This document shows positions 39,758-51,080 of a stretch of DNA of 64,000 bases, in pieces. Numbering within the stretch: position 1 is the stretch's first letter; each line of letters begins with the position of its first letter. Source of the DNA: Botryococcus braunii (Eukaryota > Chlorophyta > Trebouxiophyceae); the NCBI GenBank assembly GCA_002005505.1, contig KV908359.1, positions 611,368 through 675,367 on the forward strand, given 5' to 3'. A program made the translations under genes and the position numbers. The notes beneath the pieces were generated by a model that was not told where the DNA came from, searched no databases, and worked only from the letters and a program-made list of their open reading frames with translations.

Positions 39758-40333
39758 ACTTCCCCCTCCCCTACATGGGAGCGTCCTCGCTCACATCAGA
39801 GCAGTCATCACGAGCAAGACTCCATAAGGTAAGAGTTCCACACGCAGTGTACATGCCGTCTACACTCGAGCAACAATATTTTTTTTTACACACATAGCTT
39901 TGGCGACAAGTTTGTTGAGCCTCCAATGGTGAGGTACGCCAGGGTACGTCAGTGAGCTTTGTTCATCATCATTCATTGCTTGAAATTGTCATGACGGGCT
40001 TCAAAGTGGATCGATGATCTACACTTAACATCATGCGCGCGCTATACAGCTCACCGTACTGAACTTCCCACTTGTATAACAACGGGGTGACACGCGGGGA
40101 GCAACTAAGCCCTTCTCCCTCCCCCCGGCGGGCAGCCATGCTGTACCCGCAACAAACAAGTGCAGGAAAAGATCGCCTCTCCGTGTCTAAGTCCGCCTCT
40201 TCTTAGCCGCAGTATTCGTAGTTGCTGAGGCATGCGCATTACTTCGCTTCTTAGTACCGTTGCCTGCAGCCGCGACACCATTCGTGCGCTTCCGTGTTCC
40301 CACCTTCTCATTGAGAGCGCGACCAGCCCAGTA
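39758..40333 (-). other. Gypsy E 3' untranslated region
   Basis: No coding seen. It contains one copy (40035-40112) of a 78-bp segment repeated directly at 44321-44398 beside the 5' LTR. Confidence 0.75.
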
Positions 40334-42823
40334 CTACTGGACAACCTCTTGGGCATGTTCTATTAATCCTGCTTCTGGTTCCCATGAGTTTCGCTCAGGC
40401 CCGTAGCCTTTCCATTTTTCCAAGTATTCTTTCTTTGGCGCATGGTGCGCAGCCTTCTTCTCTCGATGCATCAGAATACACTCCACCTCGTATTCCCAAT
40501 CACCATCAATCCAATCTGGCGGAGGTGAGGGAGCCACATTGACACCCTTATGATATGGCTTCAACAGCGACACATGAAACACATTGTGAATGGTGTATTC
40601 ATCAGGCAACTCCAGCCTATATGCAACAGCGCCAATTCTAGCCAAAATCTTGAATGGCCCAATGAAACGAGGCAAAAACTTCTTGGTGCCAGGATGCTTC
40701 CAACGAATATTCTTAGTGGACAAGAGTACTTCTTGCCCAACTTCATACTCAACATGTCTGCGCCCCTGGTTAGCATAAGTGCGCTGCCTATCTTGTGCCT
40801 CAATCAGGTTGCGCTTCGCTAACGCGAGATCATCATGCAACTTTATAGCAAATCTTTTGGCCGACGGAAAAGTGGTCCCAGAAATCACTGCAAAAGGCTC
40901 AATAGGATCCTCCCCATACACCAACCGGAATGGAGTTGTGCGAACGGATTCTTGATAAGCATTGTTATAAGCGAATTGTGCGGCTGGCACATGCACATCC
41001 CAATCATGTTGTGTAGGACTAACATAATGCCGCAACATGTCTTCCACAATGCGATTCACACGCTCAGTTTGGCCATCAGTCTGTGGATGATAAGCCGTTG
41101 AAAAGACAGACCTCGTGCCCAAAATTTTAAACAACGCTTTAGTGAAGGCACTCGTGAACACCGTTCCGCGATCAGTCAACACCTCTTTAGGCATACCGTG
41201 CAGCTTAAACACACGATCCACAAACACATCAGCAAGACCTTCAGCAGACAGCTGATCAGTTGCTGGGATGAAATGCGCATATTTAGACAGTCTGTCCACA
41301 ACCACAAGGATAGCATCATTCCCGTTCACTGTTTTGGGTAAGTCAGTAATAAAATCCATGGAGATGCTTTCCCACCTTCGTGAAGGAATTGGTAGAGGCT
41401 GCAGCAGACCAGCTGGCAGTGAGGTATCCACCTTGTTGCGCTGGCACACATCGCAAACGCGAAGAACATCTTCAACACCTTCCCTCAGCTTCGGCCACCA
41501 AAAATACCGTTGTAATTTCTCCAACATTTTAGTCCGGCCCACATGGCCAGCCTGTGGCACTTCATGGTTTTCTTTGAGAATGGCTTCTTTGAGCTCTTTA
41601 TCTGTACCATCTGCCATTTCGGGAACATACATTGCTTTTCCACGGAACCAGTAACCATCTTTAGCGACCAACTTCGCTCTTTGTCTTTTACGCCCATCCC
41701 TTAGAAGATGATCCTTCTCATACGCGGTCCGTATGCGGTGCAACCAGTCTTCCCCATCGGGGCACCACATGGTGAACCCATCCGGGCACGCGTCGCCCGA
41801 GTCACTTGCTGCTCCAGGGACCACCCCACCTAATGGCGGGGCCGTACCGCCTCCAGTGGAACACGCCCCCTTGCGCGTAAGTACAGCACACCTAATACGA
41901 TGACCTATGCCGCGCCCCCCCATCGCGGCCCTATGCTGAACAGAGCCCCTAGGAGTGTGCACCAAAGAACTAACAACGAACGCTGGATTCCTACTCAAAG
42001 GGTCCGCAACATTAGTACGACCGGGCTCATACTTCCACTCTATAGAGTACATCTGGAGCAACTCCGACCACCTGGCTTGCCGAGGGCTCAAAACCGATTG
42101 GGACGGCAAAAACGTGTTTGCTGCATGATCAGTGACCACTTCAAAGGGTTTCCCAAGGAGATAACATCGCCAATCAGTCAATGCCATACACACTGCAGCC
42201 AACTCTTGCTCGGTGACATGATAATTTCTCTCAGCATAAGAAAATTTCCGGCTCATATAGGCACATGGGCGTCCATTTTGCTCAAGCACAGCACCAACAC
42301 CATTCTTTGAGGCATCACACACGACCCGAAACTTAGGCGCATCCGGGGAGAGATCAGGGATTGCCAACACTGGGGCATTTGTGATGGCCCACTTCAACCC
42401 ATCAAAGGCTTTTTGACATGCATCAGTCCACAGCCAAGGGACACCTTTTCGCAATAAGTGATTCAACGGGGCAGCAAGTTGACTATACCCCTGCACAAAT
42501 TTCCGCGAAAAATTGCAGAGGCCCAAAAACTGTCGTACCTCAGTGGCCGTCGTCGGTACAACCCACTTCATCACTGCTGCGACTTTATCCGGATCAATCT
42601 TGATTCCATGCTTCCCCACAATAAAGCCAAGATAGCGTAGTTCAGGCTGACAAAAAGAACACTTCTTTAGCTTCACAAACAATTTCTCTTCACGTAGGCG
42701 CTCGAACACTTTTTGCAAATGCTCTTTATGCTCTTCCTCGGTTTTAGAGAAGATCAAAACATCATCAAGGTACACTACCACAAAGCCTTCAGCCACAAAG
42801 TCATGGAATACGCGATTCATCAT
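40334..42823 (-). CDS. Gypsy E pol, RT C-half, RNase H, integrase, chromodomain
   Basis: An 829-residue frame. It enters within RT just before [15 protein letters not shown]. RNase H has [34 protein letters not shown] and [12 protein letters not shown]. The integrase HHCC finger is [15 protein letters not shown]...CDVCQRNKV, and the catalytic core has [18 protein letters not shown] and [19 protein letters not shown] ([14 protein letters not shown]) and a chromodomain ([17 protein letters not shown]...[17 protein letters not shown]) close it. It overlaps the upstream frame by 4 bp because of a one-base shift inside the RT motif FGLT(N)AP. Confidence 0.93.
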   Translation of the reverse strand: MMNRVFHDFVAEGFVVVYLDDVLIFSKTEEEHKEHLQKVFERLREEKLFVKLKKCSFCQPELRYLGFIVGKHGIKIDPDKVAAVMKWVVPTTATEVRQFLGLCNFSRKFVQGYSQLAAPLNHLLRKGVPWLWTDACQKAFDGLKWAITNAPVLAIPDLSPDAPKFRVVCDASKNGVGAVLEQNGRPCAYMSRKFSYAERNYHVTEQELAAVCMALTDWRCYLLGKPFEVVTDHAANTFLPSQSVLSPRQARWSELLQMYSIEWKYEPGRTNVADPLSRNPAFVVSSLVHTPRGSVQHRAAMGGRGIGHRIRCAVLTRKGACSTGGGTAPPLGGVVPGAASDSGDACPDGFTMWCPDGEDWLHRIRTAYEKDHLLRDGRKRQRAKLVAKDGYWFRGKAMYVPEMADGTDKELKEAILKENHEVPQAGHVGRTKMLEKLQRYFWWPKLREGVEDVLRVCDVCQRNKVDTSLPAGLLQPLPIPSRRWESISMDFITDLPKTVNGNDAILVVVDRLSKYAHFIPATDQLSAEGLADVFVDRVFKLHGMPKEVLTDRGTVFTSAFTKALFKILGTRSVFSTAYHPQTDGQTERVNRIVEDMLRHYVSPTQHDWDVHVPAAQFAYNNAYQESVRTTPFRLVYGEDPIEPFAVISGTTFPSAKRFAIKLHDDLALAKRNLIEAQDRQRTYANQGRRHVEYEVGQEVLLSTKNIRWKHPGTKKFLPRFIGPFKILARIGAVAYRLELPDEYTIHNVFHVSLLKPYHKGVNVAPSPPPDWIDGDWEYEVECILMHREKKAAHHAPKKEYLEKWKGYGPERNSWEPEAGLIEHAQEVVQ

Positions 42824-44412
42824 ACGTTGAAAAGTAGCGGGGGCATTGTCAAACCGAAGGGTAGAACTTTGAACTCATAATGGCCAAAAGGGACACGGAA
42901 AGCAGTTTTGGGAACATCTTCCTCTTGCAAGCGAATTTGGTGATAGCCAGAGAGTAAATCAAGACTTGTAAAGCACACAGCACCTTGCAGTTTATCAAGC
43001 AACTCATCAATCCGCGGGAGAGGATAACGATCAGGGACAGTAATGCGGTTTAACGCACGATAGTCGATAACCATACGCAACGTGTCATCCTTTTTCTTCA
43101 CAAACAGAACAGGGCTGCTAAACGGACTGCAACTTGGTTGAATCAATCCCTGCTCAAGAAGTTCAGCAACCTGTCTCTGTGCTTCTTGCAACTCAGGCAA
43201 AGCTAAACGGTAACCAGGTCGGGATGGAGGAACATGTTCACTATACAATGGGATAGTGTGGAACAGATGTCTGTCAGGAGGTAGGCCTTCTAATTTCTCA
43301 GAAAAGACATCACTGAACTCAGCACGAAGATGTTGACAAATGGGGTGATTCAATCCACTTTTATCAGAAGGGACATCGGCCTTGTTTGTAGGCCCAAAAG
43401 CAGGTTCGAACTCTTTAACATCATGATCATAATCGCTATGCCCTTCGTTACGCGCTTCGTTGCCCTCTTGCCTATCAACATGTTCATGCCCTTGCTCATC
43501 CGAGCATGTCTCGTTATCATGCCCTTCAGTCTTGCTTACCATGCCCACAAACACTGGACAGCCTTGCTTCATACAGCGCGCCAAATGCCTCGCAGAGATG
43601 ACAGGGGACTTCTTTCTAGCGCTCCTAGCAGTAGCAGAAATGGACTTAACAATCACGCCTCGCCCTCTGTTCCAAAATGTACACGTATCTTCCGCTACAT
43701 CAATCTTGGCCTTATAGCGCTTAAGGAAATCCATGCCCAACAAGACATCACAGTCACCAGCCAATTTTGGTAGCACATAATAAGTATGCACACAAGGCAA
43801 AGACTTGAAAACTGTTCTCAACTTCACTTGATGCACCACTTTCGCAATGTCACCCGTGGCCACTTCCACTTCCAATTCATCCACTTGTTGCGGGGTTATG
43901 TTCACTTTCTTCAGAAATTCTGCCGAGATGAATGAGAGTTCTCCCCCGGTATCAACTGCACAATCAGCGGTTGCCCCTGCAACCATACCGCGCAAGACCA
44001 TTTGCGCTTCGGGGTGTTCTTTTCTCACCATTGATATACTGGGCCTCTTCTTGTCATACCACACTTCAAAAGACCATGGGGCCACAATTCTCTCTTCCCC
44101 ATGCGCACTTTTCAAAGCTACACTTTCGTTGCGCCTCCCCTCCATAATTCTCTCTTTACTTTTTAAAAGGGGAGCAACACTTACTGCCTTAGCAACTCGT
44201 TTGGGCAAAACAAAATAAGCGCCAATCTGACGGGCATTCTTCTTCAGGGCATTATACTCGGAGAGCACTTCATGGGCTTTTTCGGGCTTACGCACGAACG
44301 CATACACATGACCATCTCGCGCGCGCGCTATACAGCTCACCGTACTGAACTTCCCACTTGTATAACAACGGGGTGACACGCGGGGAGCAACTAAGCCCCC
44401 TTGTGGTGGCAA
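42820..44412 (-). pseudogene. Gypsy E pol, protease and RT N-half
   Basis: A 530-residue frame. Residues 1-31 read through the 78-bp segment and are probably not native. The conserved part starts [17 protein letters not shown], shared with gypsy F. The protease is unusual in having [16 protein letters not shown] (DTGG rather than DTGAT) and [14 protein letters not shown] begins [34 protein letters not shown] and LPFGLT. A single-base loss at about 42849 shifts the frame before NAPATFQ. Gag is absent upstream. Confidence 0.9.
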
Positions 44413-44605
44413 AGGAAGAGAGAGAGAGAGAGAGACGAGACACCAGTCAGGTTAGAGCATTCAGCGGAATCTGTTACAAGCCGGTCAGCACCGGGACTTC
44501 CTTCGACGCCAAGACGCGTGCCACTTTCCAGAGCCTTCATTTCAGGACCCGGCAGCTTCCTGCCCGAAATCCTGGCATTGGACCTGGCAGCTTCCTGCCG
44601 TTACA
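44402..44605 (-). repeat. Gypsy E 5' LTR
   Basis: 204 bp, as the 3' LTR but with a longer GA run. No PBS follows on the element strand; instead the sequence AGGGGGCTTAGTTGC leads into the 78-bp repeat. Confidence 0.88.
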
Positions 44606-47263
44606 GAAAGAGAGCAGGGACGTTACATTCCTTGAGCATTTGAGAGGGGGGGAGAGAGTGGCTATGTCTAACGTGCAACCTGGATCCCCTCAATGGCTCT
44701 CAGGAGCGTCCTCGCATGGCAGGGGAGGCAATCCCAATGTCCCTAGCTCACCATCAGCCATTCCCGTGAATTTTTGGGAACCAGAGGATGACCCAGTGGT
44801 GGAGCGCAAGCCCACTGGATCTCCTGCTACCACTGCCAGCTCTCCAGAGGACCACAGCATTCTGAGGAGGTCAGTCGGACCTGTGGTAGGAGCCCCCAGC
44901 AGTCAGGATGGTTCCCCTGCCACACCAGGGACCTCACAGCAGTCCTGGTAAGTGCTGGGACATCTTCAAAATTTAGCTAGGGGTGGTGCTGAAGCGCAAT
45001 TGCAACTGGACAGACTGCAGAAGGTGCAAGAGGGGGTCAGGTCCCAGGGGAAGTCTCAACATAGACTTCCACCAGGAACCACCCTCACAAGGAATCAGCG
45101 CTATGAACAGCGCCAGGCTAGGAGGGACCAAGTAGGGGTCCCCAGGTATGACCCTGGCTCAGGCTAGGTACTTGTGAGCGAACAAACCTTGGTAGGTCTC
45201 CCTAATTTGCAGAGGCAGGTTGAGACAGGGGAGGCTATGCTTGGAGAAGATGTTAGCGAGGAGAGTAGTGGGCTAGAAGTGCCAGCAGCAGGGGAAGCAT
45301 GTAGCCAATGTGAGTTGGGGGCCAACCATGCATATGGTGTGTGGGCTGACACAATAGGCGCAGCTCAAGAAAGTCAGAATGGTGTGCCTAGGTGTGAGTC
45401 CAGGAGAGAGAGAGAGAAGAGAGCTGCTGCTTCTATCTGCATTGAGAAAGGTGAGAGACTATAACGATGGAGCGCATGAGTCTGGCAGTCCAAGAGAGAG
45501 AGAGAGAGAGAGTTGGGAAGGGATCCGGCAGTTCTGGCTGTAATGCCGGGTCTCAACGTAAGGTACAGAATATACCTTATTTTGGGAACCAGGATCAGAG
45601 GGATATAAAAGACAATAGTCCCAGGAGTGCTGACAGTACTGCCGAGTCTCAGCATAAGGTACAGAATTTACCTTATGTCAAGCTGGGAAAGGTTCACGTG
45701 CCATCTAACCTGAGGGAAGCCCAATGCTCCCCTCAGTGGGATTTTTGGCAACAAGCAATGAGGGAAGAGATGGATTCCCTTGATACCCATGAGGTTCTAG
45801 AATATGTAGACAGACCACATGGACAGAAAGTTATTCCTGTCCATTGGATCTTCTCCACTAAAGTTGATGCACATGGGAATGTTATTCGCTTTAAAGCGAG
45901 ATTGGTTGCCCAGGGGTGTAGACAGATCCCTGGTATAGATGTTGGGGAGGTATTTGCACCCACCAGCAGCTATGGGGCAAGGAGGGCTGTGCTGGCAGTG
46001 GCTGCCACACAGAATCTTGAGATCCACCAAGTGGATATCAAGACGCCTTTCTTAATGGGGAGTTGGAGGAAGAGGTCTATTGTGACCCAACCACCAGGAT
46101 TTGAGAATGGCAAACGAGAGTGGTTGTCAAGCTCAGGAAGGCACTCTACGGTCTAAACAAGCCCCAGGGCTTGGCACAAGACCTTGACGACAAGTTGAGC
46201 GTGATGGGGTATAGTGTTGCAAGAGTGATGCAGGGGTATACATCAGGAGGGCCCCTGATGGCAACCTGTCCTTTATTCTGGTTTATGTAGATGATCTTCT
46301 CATTGTTGCCAGAGTGTTGCAGAGATTGAGTGGGGAAAGAGTTCTTGAAGAAGGACTTCACCATCCATGATTTGGGAGAGGTGAATGATTTCCTGGGATG
46401 TCAGGTCCTACGCAATACAGATTCAGGGCACTATTTCCATGAGTTGCACTCCCAAGATTGATGCTCTTGTGGAGAAGTTTGGTGTTGCTGATGATGGCAT
46501 GTGGTTGATACCCCATGTCCAAGGACTTCGTGGCTAGCAGCAGACCCGAGTCCTCAGATGGTATGTCACATGGGGCAGGTACCCCTCTGCCACCTGGTCA
46601 TCGATACTGCGAGTTGATTGGATCGTTGCTGTACATTGCCAATACGACCCGGCCTGACATTTCTCAGGCTGTTGGAGTGTTGTCAAGGTATAGAATGACA
46701 CCCACTACCTCACACTGGAATGAGGCCATTCGAGTGCTGAAGTACTTGAGAGATACCAGAGAGTTAGCTCTTACTCTGGGTGGAAAGGGGCCTGAGCTAG
46801 AAGGCTATGTTGATGCCGACTATGCTGGGGACCTGGACCACAGGTATTCCACCACTGGCTATGTTCTATCAGTCTATGGTAGTGCCGTGGTTTGGGGAAG
46901 CAAGAAGCAGAGCTCAGTTGCTACCTCAACTGTGCAAGCCGAGTTTACGGCAGCCGGCCATATTGTGAAGGAAGCCAACTGGCTTAGGGGCTTCTTGGAA
47001 GAGATAGGGGCTGCACCTTGGAGGGTCAAAATTTTCTGTGACAACCAAGGATGCATTTCCAATTTACGGAACCCATTTATCCCAAATTCACAAAGCATGT
47101 TGCAGTAAGCTTCCACTATGCTAGGGAAGCTATGGCACTTGGGCAGGTAGATATCCTCTATGTGGACTCTGCTCGCAATGTGGCTGACATTATGACCAAG
47201 CCACTTGCCAAGCCCGTGTTTGTTGGTCATCGTGATTCACTAGGTTTGAGAAGATACACATAA
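44606..47263 (+). pseudogene. Copia-2 RT-RNase H, multiply frameshifted
   Basis: It continues from 39557: ESRDVTFLEHL then a Ser/Pro-rich linker stopping at 44951. RT resumes in 45467-46156 (WDFWQQAMREEMDSLDTHEV; VIRFKARLVAQGCRQIPGID; NLEIHQVDIKTPFL). After indels, LVYVDDLLIVA appears at 46281-46312. RNase H spans 46515-47263 in two frames (VDADYAGDLDHRYSTTGYVL; VQAEFTAAGHIVKEANWLRG; NVADIMTKPLAKPVFVGHRD). At least four indels or stops separate these pieces. Confidence 0.88.
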
Positions 47264-47283
47264 AGCATGCAGGCAAGGGGAAG

Positions 47284-47637
47284 TGTTGAGTTCTGAACAT
47301 TATTATTGAATGCCTTGTGCTTAAGTGATCTTCATGTTGCACTATTAGGATATGGGTTCATTGAGAACATAAGGTACCTTGAGACACGGCAGATTGTGTA
47401 CGTTTTCGAACATAAGGTACAATCTTAGCTAGATCACACGTTTGTTGGGTGAACTCTTAAGGCTGCCCCACGAGTGAATACCAACTGGTTGTGAAAGATG
47501 CTGGGCATTACCAGGTGCAAACATTCAGTGCGCTCTCGTCATGCACTCTCATCAATGCACACTGCAGTAATATCCAACTGGTCTGAATGTTTGAGCACAA
47601 TCATATCTGCAACGTCTTGAGATCCTAAACACCTGCA
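47284..47637 (+). repeat. Copia-2 3' LTR (right end approximate)
   Basis: Starts TGTTGAGTTC directly after PPT GGCAAGGGGAAG. Bases 47284-47514 match the 5' LTR. After TTACCAG the sequence continues GTGCAAACATTC, unlike the 5' LTR. A possible end is CACCTGCA at about 47637. Confidence 0.65.
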
Positions 47638-47640
47638 GTT

Positions 47641-47880
47641 ATGGCACGACGGCAGCGTCAATTCGTAGCCTGTGGAAAACCGTCCACGCTACAACGTTTC
47701 CAGGAACAGCACCAGCACTCTCCAACAGTAGAGGTTGGTCAAGAATACCAACATGCTTCGGACAAGTACGAGCCGTTCTGGCTGCCCAGGGATGGCTCGG
47801 ACTGCAGGGATCCTAAAGTACTACCATACGTAATGTCAATTGAGATCGCATATCGTACAAGTCACGTGTTATGTCATTGA
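47641..47880 (+). other. Short frame after the copia-2 3' LTR, uncertain
   Basis: 79 codons from ATG 47641. The end (KYEPFWLPRDGSDCRDPKVL) loosely recalls the copia-3 leader ORF (VPDYFGDPGLYIHIERPG). It may be the start of another copia unit sharing this LTR, or chance. Confidence 0.3.
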
Positions 47881-47989
47881 GGTACGAGTATGATCTATAC
47901 CGTTCATAAAGTCTATAGTTTACTCCGTTGTTGATGGCATGTGACAGGGGATGTCACTAAGCACAGTATTGACCAATTCATTCAACAGA

Positions 47990-48510
<521 letters not shown>

Positions 48511-48570
48511 TAGTTATTCCGTAGAAGGAATGTAAAACACCCAGTGAGAAACATAATAACACACAGACAC

Positions 48571-50073
48571 TGTTGTATAAACTGATAGGTACGTATAGAT
48601 ACGTGATGGCAAACGTACTAGATACAGGGGCGCTATCAGTTTATCAAGTGGTTTTAGGAAACATTGTATAACTTGAATTTCTCCACGTATGGAGTACAAT
48701 TAAGAGGATGCGCCTGATTGCGTGTCTAAGGGTAATGTGTTATGTTCAGTTAGGTTGATCATATAGTGACCTCCATGCAGTACAGGTCTTGTACTAGTGA
48801 CGGTAAGGTCACAAGGTAAAGACTCCATTGAGTGTGTACACGTGTTTAAGTATGAGATCCCTGGTGCAGCTATAGAGCTACACGTTGGCATAGGGCCAAG
48901 TCAGGGTTGTTTATGTGGCCATGCAGTACGGTACAGCCTCTCGAAAGGAACTGTACCGTTACCGCCGGTTACGATCAGAAGGCATAGAAACTCCAGATCG
49001 CGAGCAAGCTTGGCAGTCGATGGGGTGTGGAATGCATCTGGGCTTCGAGCTCCAAGCTAAATAGTGTTTGCTCTGTATTGAAGGACTGCTTGATATACTG
49101 CTGTCACGCTCATTTCAATACAGGTAAGCTAGCGATCGTTGGCAAGGGTAACGGTCGCAGTCGTGTGGCTGCGATCGCAGGCGTTAAGCACATGCATACT
49201 GATGTTTCTGCTGATAATGAAACATTACATGTGTCTTGTGTTGCAGGAGCTGCATTGCTTGTATGTTACTGTTGTGCGAACAGTAAGGCTATTTGTGTGT
49301 GACGAGCTACACACTGGTTATAGCGGTGAGTACAGATACGTATAACAAGCTTGCTCCTGCTGGTTAAATAACTGTTTTGTTTTGATCTCTGATGATCCAC
49401 ATATTGTGCAGATTGGTTGGGAGTAGCCATTAAACTCCTGGGACTGCTGAAGGGCCAAGGGTGTCCTGATCGGAGAGCAGTCGGTACGTACACATATGTG
49501 GATAGGTTGCGTGTGTGTTTTATATGGTTTAGATATATGCTATGGACACTGATGAACCCACAAGTAAATCGTAACGCTCGGGTGCAGGCAGATATAGACG
49601 GCAGTGCGAGCACTGGTCTATATAGACATTGAGAGTACTTGGTGGTGTTCACAGGTAAATATACGTAAACCATTTGTAACGAGTCGATGGGGTGTGGAAT
49701 GCATCTGGGCTTCGAGCTCCAAGCTGAATAGTGTTTGCTCTGTATTGTAGGACTGCTTGATATACTGCTGTCACGCTCATTTCAATACAGGAGCTGCATT
49801 GCTTGTATGTTACTGTTGTGCGAACAGTAAGGCTATTTGTGTGTGACGAGTTACACACTGGTTATAGCGATTGGTTGGGAGTAGCCATTAAACTCCTGGG
49901 ACTGCTGAAGGGCCAAGGGTGTCCTGATCGGAGAGCAGTCGGCAGATATAGACGGCAGTGCGAGCACTGGTCTATATAGACATTGAGAGTACTTGGTGGT
50001 GTTCACAGGAAGTGATTCTCTGACGGCATACGTACCGCTTACAGTTACGGCATCCTCCAACTAATACACAACA
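48571..50073 (+). repeat. Copia-3 5' LTR, 1503 bp, with unspliced and spliced tandem copies
   Basis: TGTTGTATA...ATACACAACA. The region 49015-49654 contains GT...AG segments 49124-49246 (123 bp), 49326-49411 (86 bp) and 49484-49587 (104 bp). The copy 49682-50008 lacks exactly these, with joins at 49790/49791, 49869/49870 and 49941/49942. The lengths agree: 640 minus 313 is 327. Confidence 0.88.
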
Positions 50074-50099
50074 AAGGTGCTGGGCCCACAACTTGCTGC

Positions 50100-51080
50100 A
50101 TGCCAGAGGAGGGAGTCATTGTGATCGAAGATACACCGGAACCAGAAGAGCAACGGACGCCGAGACCTTTCCCAACAACGAGAGGAAGAGGACTGCGACC
50201 TGCATTACGTCAACAGCATCCAAGAAGACCAGAATACTCAGAGTATCCCATTCCTTTTGTCAGGACTCACTTTGAAGTTCCTGACTATTTTGGAGACCCG
50301 GGTCTGTATATTCATATTGAGAGGCCTGGTGTTCCAAAGGGTCAATTTCAAAGGCCAATTGTGCATCACCAAGACATTGTGCTGAACAATCTTCCTGATC
50401 CTGTTGAACAAGCAAACTACATATTTGTTAAAACTTGTGAAAGTGAAGAAGGGTCCGTTCTGTGTGGAGGAATTATATCAACGGCATTCTTGGCTGGTCT
50501 GACACAGCCACGAGAGGAGCCCATTTTGGTCAAGTGGGAGGAATTGATTGTGTTCAGTGATCCCCTTGCTGATAGCCTGGTGCATGAGGTAGCAGAGCTA
50601 TACGGGAAGAGCCTTCCAAAAGAAGACTGGGAGGTGCACTATTTTCTGAAAGTGTGGAACCGTTTGCAGGAGTTATTTAAGCTAACTGCAGACGGGCCAC
50701 GGGAAGGTTTTCCTTCGTTCTTTCTCAACAGAGCTATTGTTGAGGGAAGAGAGGGAACAGGACAGGTACTCAGGTGGTACAGAGAATACCACGTGTATAT
50801 CGAGCTGGTACAGTTCCAGTTCCGTTTACACCAAGGGCAGAGTAAGGCAGTATTTGACCGACTGCCATCATGGAGGGAGGTGGAGGAGCTGGGACTCAAT
50901 CCGTTGCGGCTCCATCCGGATTACTTCCAGACCTACGAGGGGATCTCACGGGGGTGGCTGGAACCAGTGATGGGGTTACAGCGACTGACATGGGAAGAGA
51001 TTCAGGAGTTGGAACAGCAGTGGCTAGGGGATCTGAACCGGCCATTACATCTGGCCGGGAAGATCCGACTAGTCCAGTGA
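50100..51080 (+). CDS. Copia-3 leader ORF, unknown function, 326 residues
   Basis: Starts MPEEGVIVIEDTPEPEEQRT, 10 bp after the PBS. It has a Pro/Arg-rich N-terminus, then a folded-looking region (DYFGDPGLYIHIERPGVPKG; YIFVKTCESEEGSVLCGGII; WEVHYFLKVWNRLQELFKL; YHVYIELVQFQFRLHQGQSK; LTWEEIQELEQQWLGDL). I recognise no domain, and no zinc knuckle or protease motif is present. It overlaps the gag frame by 211 bp and stops just before the recognisable Gag domain, so it could be a separate protein or an N-terminal extension of Gag by frameshift. A related start occurs after the LTR at 28698-30201. Confidence 0.7.
   Translation: MPEEGVIVIEDTPEPEEQRTPRPFPTTRGRGLRPALRQQHPRRPEYSEYPIPFVRTHFEVPDYFGDPGLYIHIERPGVPKGQFQRPIVHHQDIVLNNLPDPVEQANYIFVKTCESEEGSVLCGGIISTAFLAGLTQPREEPILVKWEELIVFSDPLADSLVHEVAELYGKSLPKEDWEVHYFLKVWNRLQELFKLTADGPREGFPSFFLNRAIVEGREGTGQVLRWYREYHVYIELVQFQFRLHQGQSKAVFDRLPSWREVEELGLNPLRLHPDYFQTYEGISRGWLEPVMGLQRLTWEEIQELEQQWLGDLNRPLHLAGKIRLVQ

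Larger units (their letters stand above)
39558..44605 (-). mobile_element. Gypsy E, gag-less chromodomain Ty3/gypsy element, 5048 bp
   Basis: LTRs at 39558-39757 (200 bp) and 44402-44605 (204 bp) differ mainly in (GA)n length. They are flanked by GAAAG duplications (39553-39557 and 44606-44610). A PPT lies inside the left LTR (39758-39776). Pol occupies 40334-44412 in two frames. Gag and any PBS are missing. In their place, next to the 5' LTR, lies a 78-bp segment that also occurs in the 3' untranslated region. Confidence 0.92.
31286..47640 (+). mobile_element. Copia-2, Ty1/copia element interrupted by a LINE and gypsy E
   Basis: LTR starts at 31286 and 47284 match over about 233 bp (roughly 96%). 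Between them the parts are: leader to 31974, LINE about 31975-36816, gag to integrase 36827-39557, gypsy E 39558-44605, RT-RNase H 44606-47263 and PPT GGCAAGGGGAAG. Removing gypsy E restores the reading frame exactly across its insertion point. The pol has nonsense and frameshift damage. The far end of the 3' LTR was not fixed (about 47640). No target duplication was found. Confidence 0.82.
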
